A stretch of 64,000 bases of DNA from JASHVB01 sp035535035 (lineage in GTDB: Bacteria > Pseudomonadota > Alphaproteobacteria > Acetobacterales > Acetobacteraceae): positions 1 to 64,000 of the forward strand of contig DATLQW010000145.1 in NCBI GenBank assembly GCA_035535035.1, given 5' to 3'. The notes beneath the pieces are model-generated. The model was not told the DNA's origin. It saw only the letters and a list, made by a program, of their open reading frames with translations, and made no database searches. Of the stretch, positions 52,353 to 64,000 are shown one piece after another. Position numbers and translations under genes: made by a program. Positions within the stretch are counted from its first letter, which is position 1, and each line of letters begins with the position of its first letter.

Positions 52353-52799
52353 CTAGTGCTTCGTCGCCCACCATCCAGCCCGCGCGACCAAGGAGCCGAG
52401 CAACTGGGCGAAGCCGAGTCCGACCCATCCCATCGCGAAGTAGGCGCCAGGCGTGCCGCGAACACCGAGAAGCTGGGCGAGGAACGCCCCACCGTTCACG
52501 AGCCAGAACAGCATGACTGGCGCGGTCAGGAGAATGGCCGCGGTGGATCCGATGAACCAGGAGAACTTGCGAGTTTCCTGTTCCATCTCGTCGAGCCGGC
52601 GCCAGGAGATCATCCAACCGACCGCCGCCGCCCACGTAAGGCTCGCGAACTTGGCCAGGGCCAGCCATGGTGCGGCTGCCGGCGTGTGGCGGCCGAAAAC
52701 GGCGATTATGACTGCGGCCGCGCCGACCCAGATGACGACCGCGCCGACGACGGCGACAGCAACAGAACCGATGAACGCGAGTTGTCGGCGGCTGGGCAT
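52353..52799 (-). CDS. Four-helix membrane protein paired with the XRE regulator
   Basis: 148 residues from the ATG at 52799; a longer start at 52859 is less likely since it would lie inside the putative operator. Four hydrophobic segments: FIGSVAVAVVGAVVIWVGAA, LALAKFASLTWAAAVGWMIS, WFIGSTAAILLTAPVMLFWL and YFAMGWVGLGFAQLLGSLVA, with RRLDEMEQETRKFSW between the second and third, probably cytoplasmic. No enzymatic motif. Its function is unknown; similar gene pairs occur in many bacteria. Confidence 0.75.
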   Translation of the reverse strand: MPSRRQLAFIGSVAVAVVGAVVIWVGAAAVIIAVFGRHTPAAAPWLALAKFASLTWAAAVGWMISWRRLDEMEQETRKFSWFIGSTAAILLTAPVMLFWLVNGGAFLAQLLGVRGTPGAYFAMGWVGLGFAQLLGSLVARAGWWATKH

Positions 52800-52821
52800 G
52801 GGCTGGATCCGCTCGTTCGAA

Positions 52822-52870
52822 TGACAAGCAAACTTGTCACCGCCACCGAGGAATGTCAAGCTTCCTTGTC
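52822..52870 (-). promoter_or_regulatory. Promoter/operator candidate of the membrane protein-XRE pair
   Basis: TGACAAG (52822-52828) and CTTGTCA (52833-52839) form a perfect dyad with a 4-nt centre. A second, related pair of half sites is at 52854-52870, and its TGTCAA gives a minus-strand TTGACA that could be a -35. Spacing to a -10 is not clear. Repeated TGACAAG half sites upstream of an XRE operon suggest autoregulation. Confidence 0.45.
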
Positions 52871-53282
52871 ATGCGCCAGCGCCGACAGCTTGCTGCTCAT
52901 CCCTCGCTGGCTGGCGGCCGGCGGTGGCGCAAGGTCGCCGCCGCTGACACGTGGTGATGATCGCCCTGCCCCGATGGGCCGGTGTTCGGTCATCGAGAGC
53001 CTTGCGAGCGCGGCGGCCCGCGAAGGGCGGGCCATCCTTGACCGCGGCTCCGCGCGCCGCCCTGGGAGGGTTCAGGCCGGGACGGAGAAACCGCGCCCAG
53101 CCGAACCGAGAAACACCCCAGGAAGGGCGCCGACCGGGCGGGCTACCCACACCAAACAGCGAGGAGGCTTTTACTACGTCTGTCGTGAACGCTGTATGTA
53201 TCCGGCAGGCGTAGTCTTTGACCCCAGCCTACGCGCTTCGCCATAATGCCTTCGGCACGGATCGAACAAGACTGACCCGCCG
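52871..53282. other. Gap between the XRE operon and mfd
   Basis: About 410 nt without a convincing gene. Frames of about 90 codons exist on both strands but are Arg/Pro-rich and show no family resemblance. No terminator recognised. Confidence 0.45.
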
Positions 53283-56725
<3,443 letters not shown>

Positions 56726-56729
<4 letters not shown>

Positions 56730-57010
56730 CGGACCAGCGATTCCCGGATCCGCAGCAGCATGGGTGCCGCCTCGGGCGGCATCGGGCGACGACCGGTCAG
56801 CCAGTCAGCAAGATCGGTATCGGGGAGCTCAAGCAGCGCTTCAAGTGATTCGATCTCGGCGGCGTCGAACGTGGCGAGGCGGTCGCGGACGAAGCCGCCG
56901 ATCATCAGGTCGTTCTCGTGCGTGCCGCGATGGGTGGCGCGGAACAGCAGGCGGCGGCAGCGCGGATCGAGGGCGGCGGATTCGGGGTCGTGCATGGGCT
57001 GGGGGTTCAT
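56726..57010 (-). CDS. sdhE: FAD assembly factor SdhE
   Basis: 94 residues of the Sdh5/YgfY family, which promotes covalent attachment of FAD to the succinate dehydrogenase flavoprotein. The signature RRLLFRATHRGTHENDLMIG (with the R-G-x-x-E-x-D motif) and the helical DAAEIESLEALLELPDTDLA, then DWLTGRRPMP are typical. Upstream gene of a coupled pair with mfd (ATGA overlap); this adjacency is common in alphaproteobacteria. The sdh operon itself is not in the window. Confidence 0.94.
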
Positions 57011-57160
57011 ATAACCGGCCGGTGGCCGGGACCAAGCCCCCTTGCACGGATTGTGGCGGGAGGCTGGGGTGAAACGGGAGCATGCGCACAGGCTTGCCGG
57101 AGGAATTGCCGTCGCGCGGCTGTCCCAGCGGCGCGGCCTGCCCCCCGGGCTGCCACTTGC

Positions 57161-60100
57161 TTACGCCCCCAGCAGCTCCTCCAATGCCTTCGCCGCCTGC
57201 CCGGCCGCCCCGCGCATCTCCGCGAACAATCCCCCCGCCTCCGCCGCGTCGCCCCGCCGCGCCGCTTGCTCCACCGCGCGCGCGAGGGCGCTCACCGCGG
57301 TGGCACCGCAATTGCCCGCCACGGACACCAGGTCGTGTGCCTCTTGCGCCGCCTGTTCCAGCTCGCCCGCGGAGAGCCGCGGGGCCAGCCGGTCGATCCG
57401 CGCCGCCACGTCGCGCACCGACTCCGCGATGAATGCGGCAAACTGCACACCGCCCAGGAACCCGCGCAGCCCGGTAATCGCCACCCGATCGACCGCCGGG
57501 GCCGGTGCCGCCGGCCGCCGCTCGCCCCGGACAATCGAGTCCAGCATCGCTACCAGCGTGTCCGGCGACAGCGGCTTGCTGAGATAGGCGTCCATGCCGG
57601 CGCCGCGATAGCGCTCCTCGGCACCGGTCACCGCGTCCGCCGTCAGCGCCACGATCGGCACGGCGTTGGCCGGCGGTGGCAGGGACCGGATGCGGCGCGT
57701 CGCCTGCACGCCGTCCATCACCGGCATCTGCACATCCATCAGCACCACGTCGAAATGCGAGCGCAGCACCGCCTCGACCGCCTCACGGCCGTTGGCCACC
57801 ACCTCCGCCGTGTGGCCGACCGACTGCAGCAACGCCGCCACCAATCGCTGATTGGTGCGGTTGTCGTCCGCCACCAGCACCCGCAGAGCGCGCCGGTCCG
57901 GCCCGGCCTGTCCAGCCGCCGGCGGTCCGCCGGCCGGAGCAACACTGACCGGCGGCAGCAGCGGCAAGGTGACCAGGAACCGGCTGCCCCGCCCCAGCCG
58001 GCTGGTCACCGCGATCGTGCCGCCCATCAGCTCGAGCAATTCGCGGGTGATCGCCAGTCCCAGCCCGGTGCCGCCGAACCGGCGGGAGATCGAGCTATCC
58101 GCCTGGGTGAATTTCTGGAACAACCGGGCCTGCGTCGCCTCGGTCATGCCGATGCCGGTATCGGTCACCTCGATCGCCACGCGCCGCGCCGGGTCGAGGG
58201 TCGTCCCCAGGTTCTCACCCCGGGAAAGCACCACCGGCAGCAGCTTCACGTCCACCTCGACGCTGCCGCGTTCGGTGAACTTGATGGCGTTGCCGAGCAA
58301 GTTGAGCATGACCTGGCGCAGGCGGGTGGCGTCGCCGTGGAACCGCTGCCGGGCTTGCGGCGTGATATGCGCGGTCAGCGCGATGCCCTTCTCCGCGGCA
58401 CGCGGCGCCAGCAGCGCGACGGTCGCCTCGATCGTCTCGGCCAGGCCGAAATCGATCGGGTCCAGCTCCATCTTGCCGGCCTCGAGCTTGGCGATGTCCA
58501 GCACGTCGTCGATCACCCGCAACAGCGCCGCGGCGCTGTCGCGCACGGTGAGCGCGCAGTCGCGCTGGGCACTGGTGAGCACGCCCTGCAACAGCAACTC
58601 GTTCATGCCGATGATGCCGTTCATCGGCGTGCGGATCTCGTGCGATATGTTGGCCAGGAACTCGGTCTTCGCCCGGTTCGCCCGTTCCGCCGCGGCACGC
58701 GCCGCCTCCGCCTGCGCGTGCGCCGCGGTAACCCGCTCCTCGGCCGCCTTGCGCTCGGTCACGTCGGTGTAGGTGCGCACCACGCCGCCGCCGGGCAGCG
58801 GCGTCGAGCGGACTTCCAGCATCCTGCCGTTCGGCCGGCGGCGTTCGTAAACATGCGGCTGGTCGAGGATGCCGCCGGAGCGGATGAACTCCTGAATTTT
58901 CTCTGGCGTGACCGCGAACTCCTGTGCGTGCCACTGGTAGGCCACGACGTCGGCGAAATGCGGCCGCGCCGTCATCATCCCGGCCGGCAGGTCCAGCATC
59001 TGGATGGCGCGGGCGTTGCACACCGCGACAATGCGATCCGCGTTCACCATCATGATGCCCTGGTCCATGAACTCCAGGGTGGTTTGCAGGACCGCCGATT
59101 TCTCCGCCGCGTCGGTCTCGCTCCGGCGCAACGCCTCGGCCTGGCTCTCCAGCCGCACCCGCGCCGTCTCCTGCTCGGCATTGCGCTGCGCGAGCGACGC
59201 CTCCGAACGCGCGAGGCGGCGGAACTGGGTGACCAGCGCGCGGAACAGCAGCAGCAGCGTCGCCGCGACCGCGAGTGTGGCGATCGCAGTCACCCGGCTT
59301 TGCCACCGCCAGTCATGCAGCGCCGCGCCCTCGGGGAAGCTGACGTTCACGGCGAGGTCGTAGTCGGCCAGCGGATGCACCGAGACCCAGCGCGGGCGGC
59401 CGGTCAGTCCGCCGGAGGACCGATATGTTCCACCGCCGCGCGCCGCCATTTGATACCAATCAGACCGCGCCGGCACGCGCGTGCCGACATATTTGTCGAA
59501 CCCCGGATAACGCACCAGCACGGTGCCGTCGCGCCGCATCAGGACGATGGCGGTGGCGTCGTCGTGCACGATGACGTGGTAGAACGCCTCGAAATACGAC
59601 AACGCGAGTCCGCCGGCCACGAAGCCGAGCGTCTTGCCGCCCGGACCGGCGACCCGCCGCACGACATAGACCGTCCATGCCGGAACCAGCGATCCGCGCA
59701 CCGGCGGGCTGACGAACGGGACATCGGCCGGGTGCTCGCGAAACCAGCCGAACAATTCGCGGTCCGATACATCGATCGGCTGCCGCGGGACGCCACGGGA
59801 GGAGACCACGACCCGCCCGTCCGCACTGACCAGGTTGATCGCGGCGGCCTGCGGCAGGTTGCTCAGCCGGTCGCGCAGGGCCCGCGCCGTCGCCGCGTTG
59901 CCAAGTGATCCGGCGAACTGCGCCGGCGTGGCGATGCCGTCGGCCAGCACCTGCGCGCGGACCGCCTGCACCACCAGATCGACGCTCTGGATCGTGCGTG
60001 CGGTCTGCTCCGCCAGCACAAACCCCAGATTGGTCTCGGTCTGCTGGTAGCGGGCGAGCGCCTCGCGCCGCGCGTCCCAGATCGACAGCGCCGCCGCCCC

Positions 60101-60214
60101 GACGGCGAGCGCGATCAGGCCGGCGCAGGTCAACATCAACCAGCGCCCGGTGCGTTGGGCGGGCGGGTCGCTGCTGGCGGTCACGGCGGACGGCGCTTGG
60201 GGCATGAGGGTCAC
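57161..60214 (-). CDS. Hybrid sensor histidine kinase with Cache, PAS, REC and HPt domains
   Basis: 1017 residues (an ATG at 60205 is an equally good start). Membrane helix at about 26-46, a periplasmic dCache-like domain (DRELFGWFREHPADVPFVSP, NVSFPEGAALHDW), second helix near 310-330, a short coiled coil, a PAS domain (FMDQGIMMVNADRIVAVCNA), then HisKA with the phosphorylated His in FLANISHEIRTPMNGIIG, HATPase (NLLGNAIKFTERGSVEV, DTGIGMTEATQARLFQKFTQ, GGTGLGLAITRELLELMGGT), a receiver domain (VLVADDNRTNQRLV, VVLMDVQMPVMDG) and a C-terminal HPt (AHDLVSVAGNCGA). It is built for a multi-step phosphorelay. No response regulator gene is adjacent. Confidence 0.95.
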   Translation of the reverse strand: MTLMPQAPSAVTASSDPPAQRTGRWLMLTCAGLIALAVGAAALSIWDARREALARYQQTETNLGFVLAEQTARTIQSVDLVVQAVRAQVLADGIATPAQFAGSLGNAATARALRDRLSNLPQAAAINLVSADGRVVVSSRGVPRQPIDVSDRELFGWFREHPADVPFVSPPVRGSLVPAWTVYVVRRVAGPGGKTLGFVAGGLALSYFEAFYHVIVHDDATAIVLMRRDGTVLVRYPGFDKYVGTRVPARSDWYQMAARGGGTYRSSGGLTGRPRWVSVHPLADYDLAVNVSFPEGAALHDWRWQSRVTAIATLAVAATLLLLFRALVTQFRRLARSEASLAQRNAEQETARVRLESQAEALRRSETDAAEKSAVLQTTLEFMDQGIMMVNADRIVAVCNARAIQMLDLPAGMMTARPHFADVVAYQWHAQEFAVTPEKIQEFIRSGGILDQPHVYERRRPNGRMLEVRSTPLPGGGVVRTYTDVTERKAAEERVTAAHAQAEAARAAAERANRAKTEFLANISHEIRTPMNGIIGMNELLLQGVLTSAQRDCALTVRDSAAALLRVIDDVLDIAKLEAGKMELDPIDFGLAETIEATVALLAPRAAEKGIALTAHITPQARQRFHGDATRLRQVMLNLLGNAIKFTERGSVEVDVKLLPVVLSRGENLGTTLDPARRVAIEVTDTGIGMTEATQARLFQKFTQADSSISRRFGGTGLGLAITRELLELMGGTIAVTSRLGRGSRFLVTLPLLPPVSVAPAGGPPAAGQAGPDRRALRVLVADDNRTNQRLVAALLQSVGHTAEVVANGREAVEAVLRSHFDVVLMDVQMPVMDGVQATRRIRSLPPPANAVPIVALTADAVTGAEERYRGAGMDAYLSKPLSPDTLVAMLDSIVRGERRPAAPAPAVDRVAITGLRGFLGGVQFAAFIAESVRDVAARIDRLAPRLSAGELEQAAQEAHDLVSVAGNCGATAVSALARAVEQAARRGDAAEAGGLFAEMRGAAGQAAKALEELLGA

Positions 60215-60262
60215 CGGCGGCGGCTGGCCATACTGAATCCGCCAGTTCAGGCTACGCCAAGG

Positions 60263-60577
60263 TTACCGCTGGCTGCGCCGGTGCGGCCGGCCGGCCGGCT
60301 TGCGCCCGGACACCGAGAACGCGGCACCGGCGCAGATCAGCCCAAGCGCCGCGGGCAACAGCCAGGCCGGACGCACCAGCAGCGGAACAACCACGTCCGA
60401 CCAGATCCAGGTGGACAGGTGTTGCTCGATGCCGCTGCGCAGCGCGTCGGTCAGGTCATGGTCGGCCATCAGCAGCAACCGGCCAAGCGGCACCGAGGTC
60501 GGGCCCAAGGTCGCCAGCGCGACCGAGCCCACCAGCAGGATGGCCGAGATGACCAACAGGATGCGTTGCAGGGTCAC
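60263..60577 (-). CDS. Small two-helix membrane protein coupled to msrP
   Basis: 104 residues. Two hydrophobic helices, LLVISAILLVGSVALATLGP at the N-terminus and WLLPAALGLICAGAAFSVSG near the C-terminus, with an amphipathic stretch between (LTDALRSGIEQHLSTWIWSD) and a basic tail. Unrecognised. Its ATG overlaps the msrP stop by four bases, so it is translated with msrP. MsrP normally partners the haem-binding six-helix MsrQ; this protein is too short and lacks that architecture, so it is not MsrQ. The same layout, a single stalk-like helix pair, could anchor or assist MsrP, but that is speculation. Confidence 0.7.
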   Translation of the reverse strand: MTLQRILLVISAILLVGSVALATLGPTSVPLGRLLLMADHDLTDALRSGIEQHLSTWIWSDVVVPLLVRPAWLLPAALGLICAGAAFSVSGRKPAGRPHRRSQR

Positions 60578-61566
60578 ATGAACAGCTTCTGATTCTGGAG
60601 GCCAGCATAGAGGCTGGCGACGAAATCACCATAGCCGTTGTAGATCACGGTTGGCACCATTTCGTCGGATCCGAGCAAGCGCTCGCGCGCCTGGCTCCAG
60701 CGCGGATGCGGCACCGCCGGGTTCACGTTGGCCCAGAAGCCGTACTCGTCCGGCGCGATCGCCTGCCAGAAGTTGAGCGGCTGCTTGTCGGTAAAGGTGA
60801 TCTTGGCCAGTGCCTTGGCCGACTTGAAGCCGTATTTCCACGGCAGCGTCAGGCGGATCGGCCCACCATCCTGCGGCGGCAGCACCTTGCCGTACATCCC
60901 GGTGGCGATGAAGGCGAGGTCGTTCGCCGCCTCGGCCATCGTCACCCCCTCGATGTACGGCCACGGATACATCGGGCTGTCCAGCCCCGGCATCACCTTC
61001 GGGTCCTGCGCCGTCTCGAACACGACGTATTTCGCCGAGCCCAGCGGGTCGGCCAGCTTGACCAACTGGCTGAGCGGGAAGCCGGTCCACGGCACGGTCA
61101 TCGCCCAGGCTTCGACGCAGCGGTGGCGATACACCCGCTCCTCGAGCTGGACCTGCTTCAGCAGGTCGTCGATCGCGATGCTGCGCGGCTTGGCGACCAT
61201 CCCGCCGATGCTGATGCTCCACGGGCGCTGCGGCAGCTTCTGCGCCGCCCGCCAGACGTTCTTGCTTTCGTCGAATTCGTAATAGTTGTTGTAGGTGGTG
61301 GCGTATTTTTCCCCGGTGATGGCGCGGCCGGGCTGGTATTTGTCATTGAGCGGCCCGGCCGCGCCCAGCGCGGCAACCGCCGGCGGGGCAACGCCCGGCG
61401 GGACGACCGCCGGCGCGCCATCCGCGGCCAGGGCGGAGCGCACTGCCGCCGATCCCGCCGACAATGCCAGCGCGCCGGCCATCAGGTTGCGGCGGCGCAA
61501 CGCCAGCGCCTCCGGCGTGGCCAGCCGTTCGGCGATTTCCCAGCCGTGGCGTCGCATGATGTGCAT
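60574..61566 (-). CDS. msrP: Protein-methionine-sulfoxide reductase catalytic subunit MsrP
   Basis: 330 residues from the ATG at 61566, preceded by GAAGGAGGCAGGG. A Tat-type leader (ALRRRNLMAGALALSAGSAA) directs the folded molybdoenzyme to the periplasm. Family features: YATTYNNYYEFDESKNVWRA, WSISIGGMVAKPRSIAIDDL, EERVYRHRCVEAWAMTVPWT with the Cys ligand of molybdopterin, GVTMAEAANDLAFIATGMYG, and RLTLPWKYGFKSAKALAKIT, then FWANVNPAVPHPRWSQARE. It reduces oxidised methionines in envelope proteins. The downstream gene is a small membrane protein rather than msrQ. Confidence 0.95.
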   Translation of the reverse strand: MHIMRRHGWEIAERLATPEALALRRRNLMAGALALSAGSAAVRSALAADGAPAVVPPGVAPPAVAALGAAGPLNDKYQPGRAITGEKYATTYNNYYEFDESKNVWRAAQKLPQRPWSISIGGMVAKPRSIAIDDLLKQVQLEERVYRHRCVEAWAMTVPWTGFPLSQLVKLADPLGSAKYVVFETAQDPKVMPGLDSPMYPWPYIEGVTMAEAANDLAFIATGMYGKVLPPQDGGPIRLTLPWKYGFKSAKALAKITFTDKQPLNFWQAIAPDEYGFWANVNPAVPHPRWSQARERLLGSDEMVPTVIYNGYGDFVASLYAGLQNQKLFM

Positions 61567-61735
61567 CCCTGCCTCCTTCTCCCGGTTGCCAGCCTTGCCG
61601 GAGCAGCTCGATGCCGCGTTCACTCGATCGTGAGCCGCGGCATCGCACCCGGCGGCAATTGTCGGACGCACCAGGATCGGGGACATTACACCCCGGCCGC
61701 GCCCGCGGCCGAATTTTTCCTTTGGAGGCCCCCCA

Positions 61736-62743
61736 ATGCATCTCGCCCGCTTCCCACGCGTCCGGATGTTCCCGACCCCGACCCCGCTGGAGAAGCTGGC
61801 GAACCTGTCGCGGCACCTGGGCGGGCCGGAGATCTGGATCAAGCGTGACGACTGCACCGTGGTGGCGACCGGCGGCAACAAAATCCGGAAACTGGAGTTC
61901 CTGGCCGGCGAGGCGCTGGCGCAAGGTGCCGACCACCTGGTGACGCAAGGGGCGGTGCAGTCCAACCACGTGCGCCAGACCGCGGCGGTGGCGCGGCGCT
62001 TCGGCCTGAAATGCACCGCGCTGCTGGAGCACCGGGTGGTCACCAACGACCGCGACTACCTGAACAGCGGCAACGTGCTGCTGGACAAGCTGTTCGACTG
62101 CGCCATCGAGTATCGCCCCGCCGGCCTGGACATGAACGCCGAGGCGGTGGCCAAGGGCGAAGCACTGCGGGCGGCGGGCGGCAAGCCGTATGTCATCCCG
62201 GGCGGCGGCTCGAACCGGGTCGGCGCGCTGGGCTACGTGTCCTGCGCGCAGGAACTGCTGCAGCAGGCCGACGAGATGGGGCTGCGGATCGACCGCATCG
62301 TCAGCGCCACCGGCAGCGCCGGCACCCATGCCGGGCTGCTGGTCGGGCTGCAAGGCTGCAACGCCGGCATCCCGGTGCTGGGCATCGGCGTGCGCAATCC
62401 GAAGGACCGGCAGGAGACCATGGTCCATACCCTGGCAGAGGCCACCGCCGACTATGTGGGTGTCCGCGGCGGCATTCCCCGCGCCGCGGTGGAGGCCAAC
62501 TGCGACTATATCGGCGCCGGCTACGGCCAGCCGACCGAGAGCATGGGCGAGGCGGTGCTGCTGCTGGCGCGGCTGGAGGGCGTGTTGCTCGACCCGGTCT
62601 ATTCCGGCAAGGCGATGGCGGGGCTGATCGATCTGGTTCGCAAGGGCGCGTTCGGCAAGGACGAGCGGGTGGTGTTCCTGCACACCGGCGGCGCGGTCGG
62701 ATTGTTCGGCTACACCGGGTTCTTCGAGCAGGCGATGGGGTAG
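61736..62743 (+). CDS. dcyD: D-cysteine desulfhydrase / ACC deaminase-like PLP enzyme
   Basis: 335 residues starting MHLARFPRVRMFPTPTPLEK after a TTTGGAGG ribosome-binding sequence. Fold II PLP enzyme: WIKRDDCTVVATGGNKIRKL with the PLP Lys in GGNKIRKLE, GAVQSNHVRQTAAVARRFGL, YVIPGGGSNRVGALGYVSCA, ATGSAGTHAGLLVGLQG and LHTGGAVGLFGYTGFFEQAM. The sequence around the active site fits D-cysteine desulfhydrase (D-cysteine to pyruvate, sulfide and ammonia) better than ACC deaminase, but specificity within this family is hard to read. Divergent from msrP, 169 nt away; both touch sulfur metabolism. Confidence 0.9.
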   Translation: MHLARFPRVRMFPTPTPLEKLANLSRHLGGPEIWIKRDDCTVVATGGNKIRKLEFLAGEALAQGADHLVTQGAVQSNHVRQTAAVARRFGLKCTALLEHRVVTNDRDYLNSGNVLLDKLFDCAIEYRPAGLDMNAEAVAKGEALRAAGGKPYVIPGGGSNRVGALGYVSCAQELLQQADEMGLRIDRIVSATGSAGTHAGLLVGLQGCNAGIPVLGIGVRNPKDRQETMVHTLAEATADYVGVRGGIPRAAVEANCDYIGAGYGQPTESMGEAVLLLARLEGVLLDPVYSGKAMAGLIDLVRKGAFGKDERVVFLHTGGAVGLFGYTGFFEQAMG

Positions 62744-63154
62744 GGCGACGCTCGACGATCGCCGAATCGCAGTTCGGTCTGGGACCAGTACGATATGTTT
62801 GGCACGCTCAACCGGCACCGCATTGTTGCCCGCAACGGCACTCCCGAAACGGTCGGCCCGGCAATGCTGCGAATAGCCCATCGCCGGTGCCACTGCGCTC
62901 GGTTCCATTCATCACCAAGCACACGAAGCCTGGACTGAACCCCACCCCTGAGACACGGAAACTAAACACACCTCGATTTTGCCTCCGCGACCGCGGCCAA
63001 CCGCAAGCGGCGAACACGGACCATCTACCCCACCCGGCAATCTGCCCTCCTGGGCAAAGAACACAGCGGGGCGTCGAAGACGCCGGGCTTGCGGCCGGCC
63101 GCGGGCCAAAAGACCATGGGACCGGCCGTCGCTTTTCCTGCCTCGTCTTGTTCA
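62744..63154. other. Gap before the IS3-like element
   Basis: About 410 nt without a gene I can support. It may include one end of the insertion sequence, but I could not identify a terminal inverted repeat. Local composition is slightly less GC-rich at 62905-62990. Confidence 0.45.
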
Positions 63155-64000
63155 TCAGGCCGGACGTGTGACCGGCATCGACATTTCGACCTGTGGCACT
63201 GGCGCCGAACGTGGCAACGGGGCCAGGATCGCTTCGAATTCCTCCGGTGCCAGATACGTCGGCGCCGAATGCAATCGTTGCCGGCTGTAAACCTCCTCGA
63301 TGAATGCGCCGATCGAGACCTCCGCCTCCGTCCGATCGCGATGCGCCTGACCGTTCACCGCCTCTCGTTTCAGCGAGCGCATGAAGCTTGCCGCCATCGC
63401 GTTGTCCCATGGACAACCAGGCCGGCTCATCGACGGCTGAATACCGGCCTGCTCCAGCCGGACGATGCAATCGCCGCAGGCGTATTGCACCCCTTGATCG
63501 GAGTGATGGACCAGTTCGCCCGGCGTGACGGCACGATTGCCAATGGCCATAGCCAACGCTGACAGCGCCAGTTCAGCCCGCAAATGCTCCGCCATCGCCC
63601 AACCTACCGCACGCCGGCTGAAAGCATCCGGGACAACAGCCAGATAAACGAGATCTTCGCGCATCCTTATGTAAGTGAGGTCCGCCACCCCAAAACCGAT
63701 TGACCGCCATCGGCACCAAGTGACGCGCCAGATTGGGCCACACCTGCGAGCCATGCCGCGACTCCGTCGGCGCCGGGCGGAACGACAGCTTCGGCGGGCA
63801 AGCGGATTGTCCTCCCGGCGGATCCGCGCCACGCGCTTGCGGTTCACCGCCCAACCCGCACGGTGAAGCAGAACCGTGATCAGCCGGTAGCCGTTATTGC
63901 GGTAGCCGCTCTTCCGATGCGCCAATGACAGCAGTTGGATTTCATCCCGCGGCGCGGTTTCTTCCTCACGCGGCTTCGACGCCAGCCAGTGCCGGCAATA
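63155..64000 (-). pseudogene. IS3-family transposase (OrfB), frameshifted and cut by the window edge
   Basis: Minus-strand reading from the right edge: YCRHWLASKPREEETAPRDE, then GYRLITVLLHRAGWAVNRKR and IRREDNPL, after which the normal continuation (KLSFRPAPTESRHGSQVWPN then LARHLVPMAVNRFW) is in another frame, and VADLTYIRMREDLVYLAVVP then DAFSRRAVGWAM returns to the first. The DDE core is otherwise present: DLTYIR, LVHHSDQGVQYACGDCIVRL, RPGCPWDNAMAASFMRSLKR (Glu expected near ESF is changed to ASF), RQRLHSAPTYLAPEEFEAI. Two opposite indels and the Glu-to-Ala change (AMAASF for AMAESF) make it inactive. An extra KSGYRNN in the N-terminal part is also unusual. Confidence 0.88.

Noticed and set aside
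52869..53150. 93-codon minus-strand frame
   Set aside because: Arg/Pro-rich, no ribosome-binding site or motif, overlaps the putative operator edge; treated as non-coding.

Overview
The window is a high-GC stretch of bacterial chromosome. Gene content points to an alphaproteobacterium, most likely of the Acetobacteraceae/Rhodospirillales type: a complete cytochrome bc1 operon, an aerobic HemF, a short-form HisG, a glyA-nrdR-ribD-ribE-ribB-ribH-nusB cluster, an Mfd-SdhE pair and an endonuclease-type MutL. This placement is inference from gene content and composition; there is no rRNA or tRNA in the window to anchor it.

Layout. 1-4 kb: a broken RelE/ParE-like toxin tail, pgi and mutL. 4-7.3 kb: sparse DNA with one hypothetical membrane protein, a MITE-like 306-bp element with terminal inverted repeats, an orphan amino-acid ABC ATPase and a 7-bp minisatellite. 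7.3-12.2 kb: a CnbZ-type deaminase, an outer-membrane barrel plus WecG/TagA glycosyltransferase pair, and an N-acyl-D-amino-acid deacylase-type amidohydrolase. 12.3-13.3 kb: the relic of a group II intron (maturase without its catalytic core, plus domain V). 13.7-23.3 kb: UdgX, CobW, an LVIVD-repeat protein, a phosphoesterase, a dienelactone hydrolase, a MaoC/CoA-transferase pair and a chemotaxis receptor, with copies of a dispersed palindromic repeat. 23.6-30.2 kb: the riboflavin/nusB/nrdR/glyA cluster on the minus strand, interrupted by a Uma2 nuclease gene. 30.4-33.0 kb: a flavoprotein, a Rieske oxygenase and a pdxA-family remnant.

The most notable region is 33.25-45.19 kb, a defence island. 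A BrxR/CapW-like WYL regulator is divergent from a type I-G (formerly I-U) CRISPR-Cas operon: csb1 (cas7), csb2 (cas5-cas6), cas3 with helicase-HD order, and a 318-aa Cas8-like/'Cas3-extension' protein. A short antisense HTH-like gene and a strong hairpin follow, then a cas4-cas1 fusion, cas2 and a 14-repeat array. The repeats carry a perfect 20-bp palindrome. The divergent intergenic region holds two copies of TAGGCACATT, each part of a CACA-N3/5-TGTG dyad. One copy overlaps the putative csb1 promoter, so the WYL protein is a good candidate repressor of the whole system.

45.3-51.1 kb: hemF, petABC, mtnP and hisG. 51.2-53 kb: a second Uma2 gene, a diverged hisG fragment, a possible ParE fragment, and an XRE regulator/membrane protein pair with a palindromic operator candidate. 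53.3-62.7 kb: mfd, sdhE, a hybrid histidine kinase, msrP with a small membrane protein in place of MsrQ, and a D-cysteine desulfhydrase. The window ends in a frameshifted IS3-family transposase.
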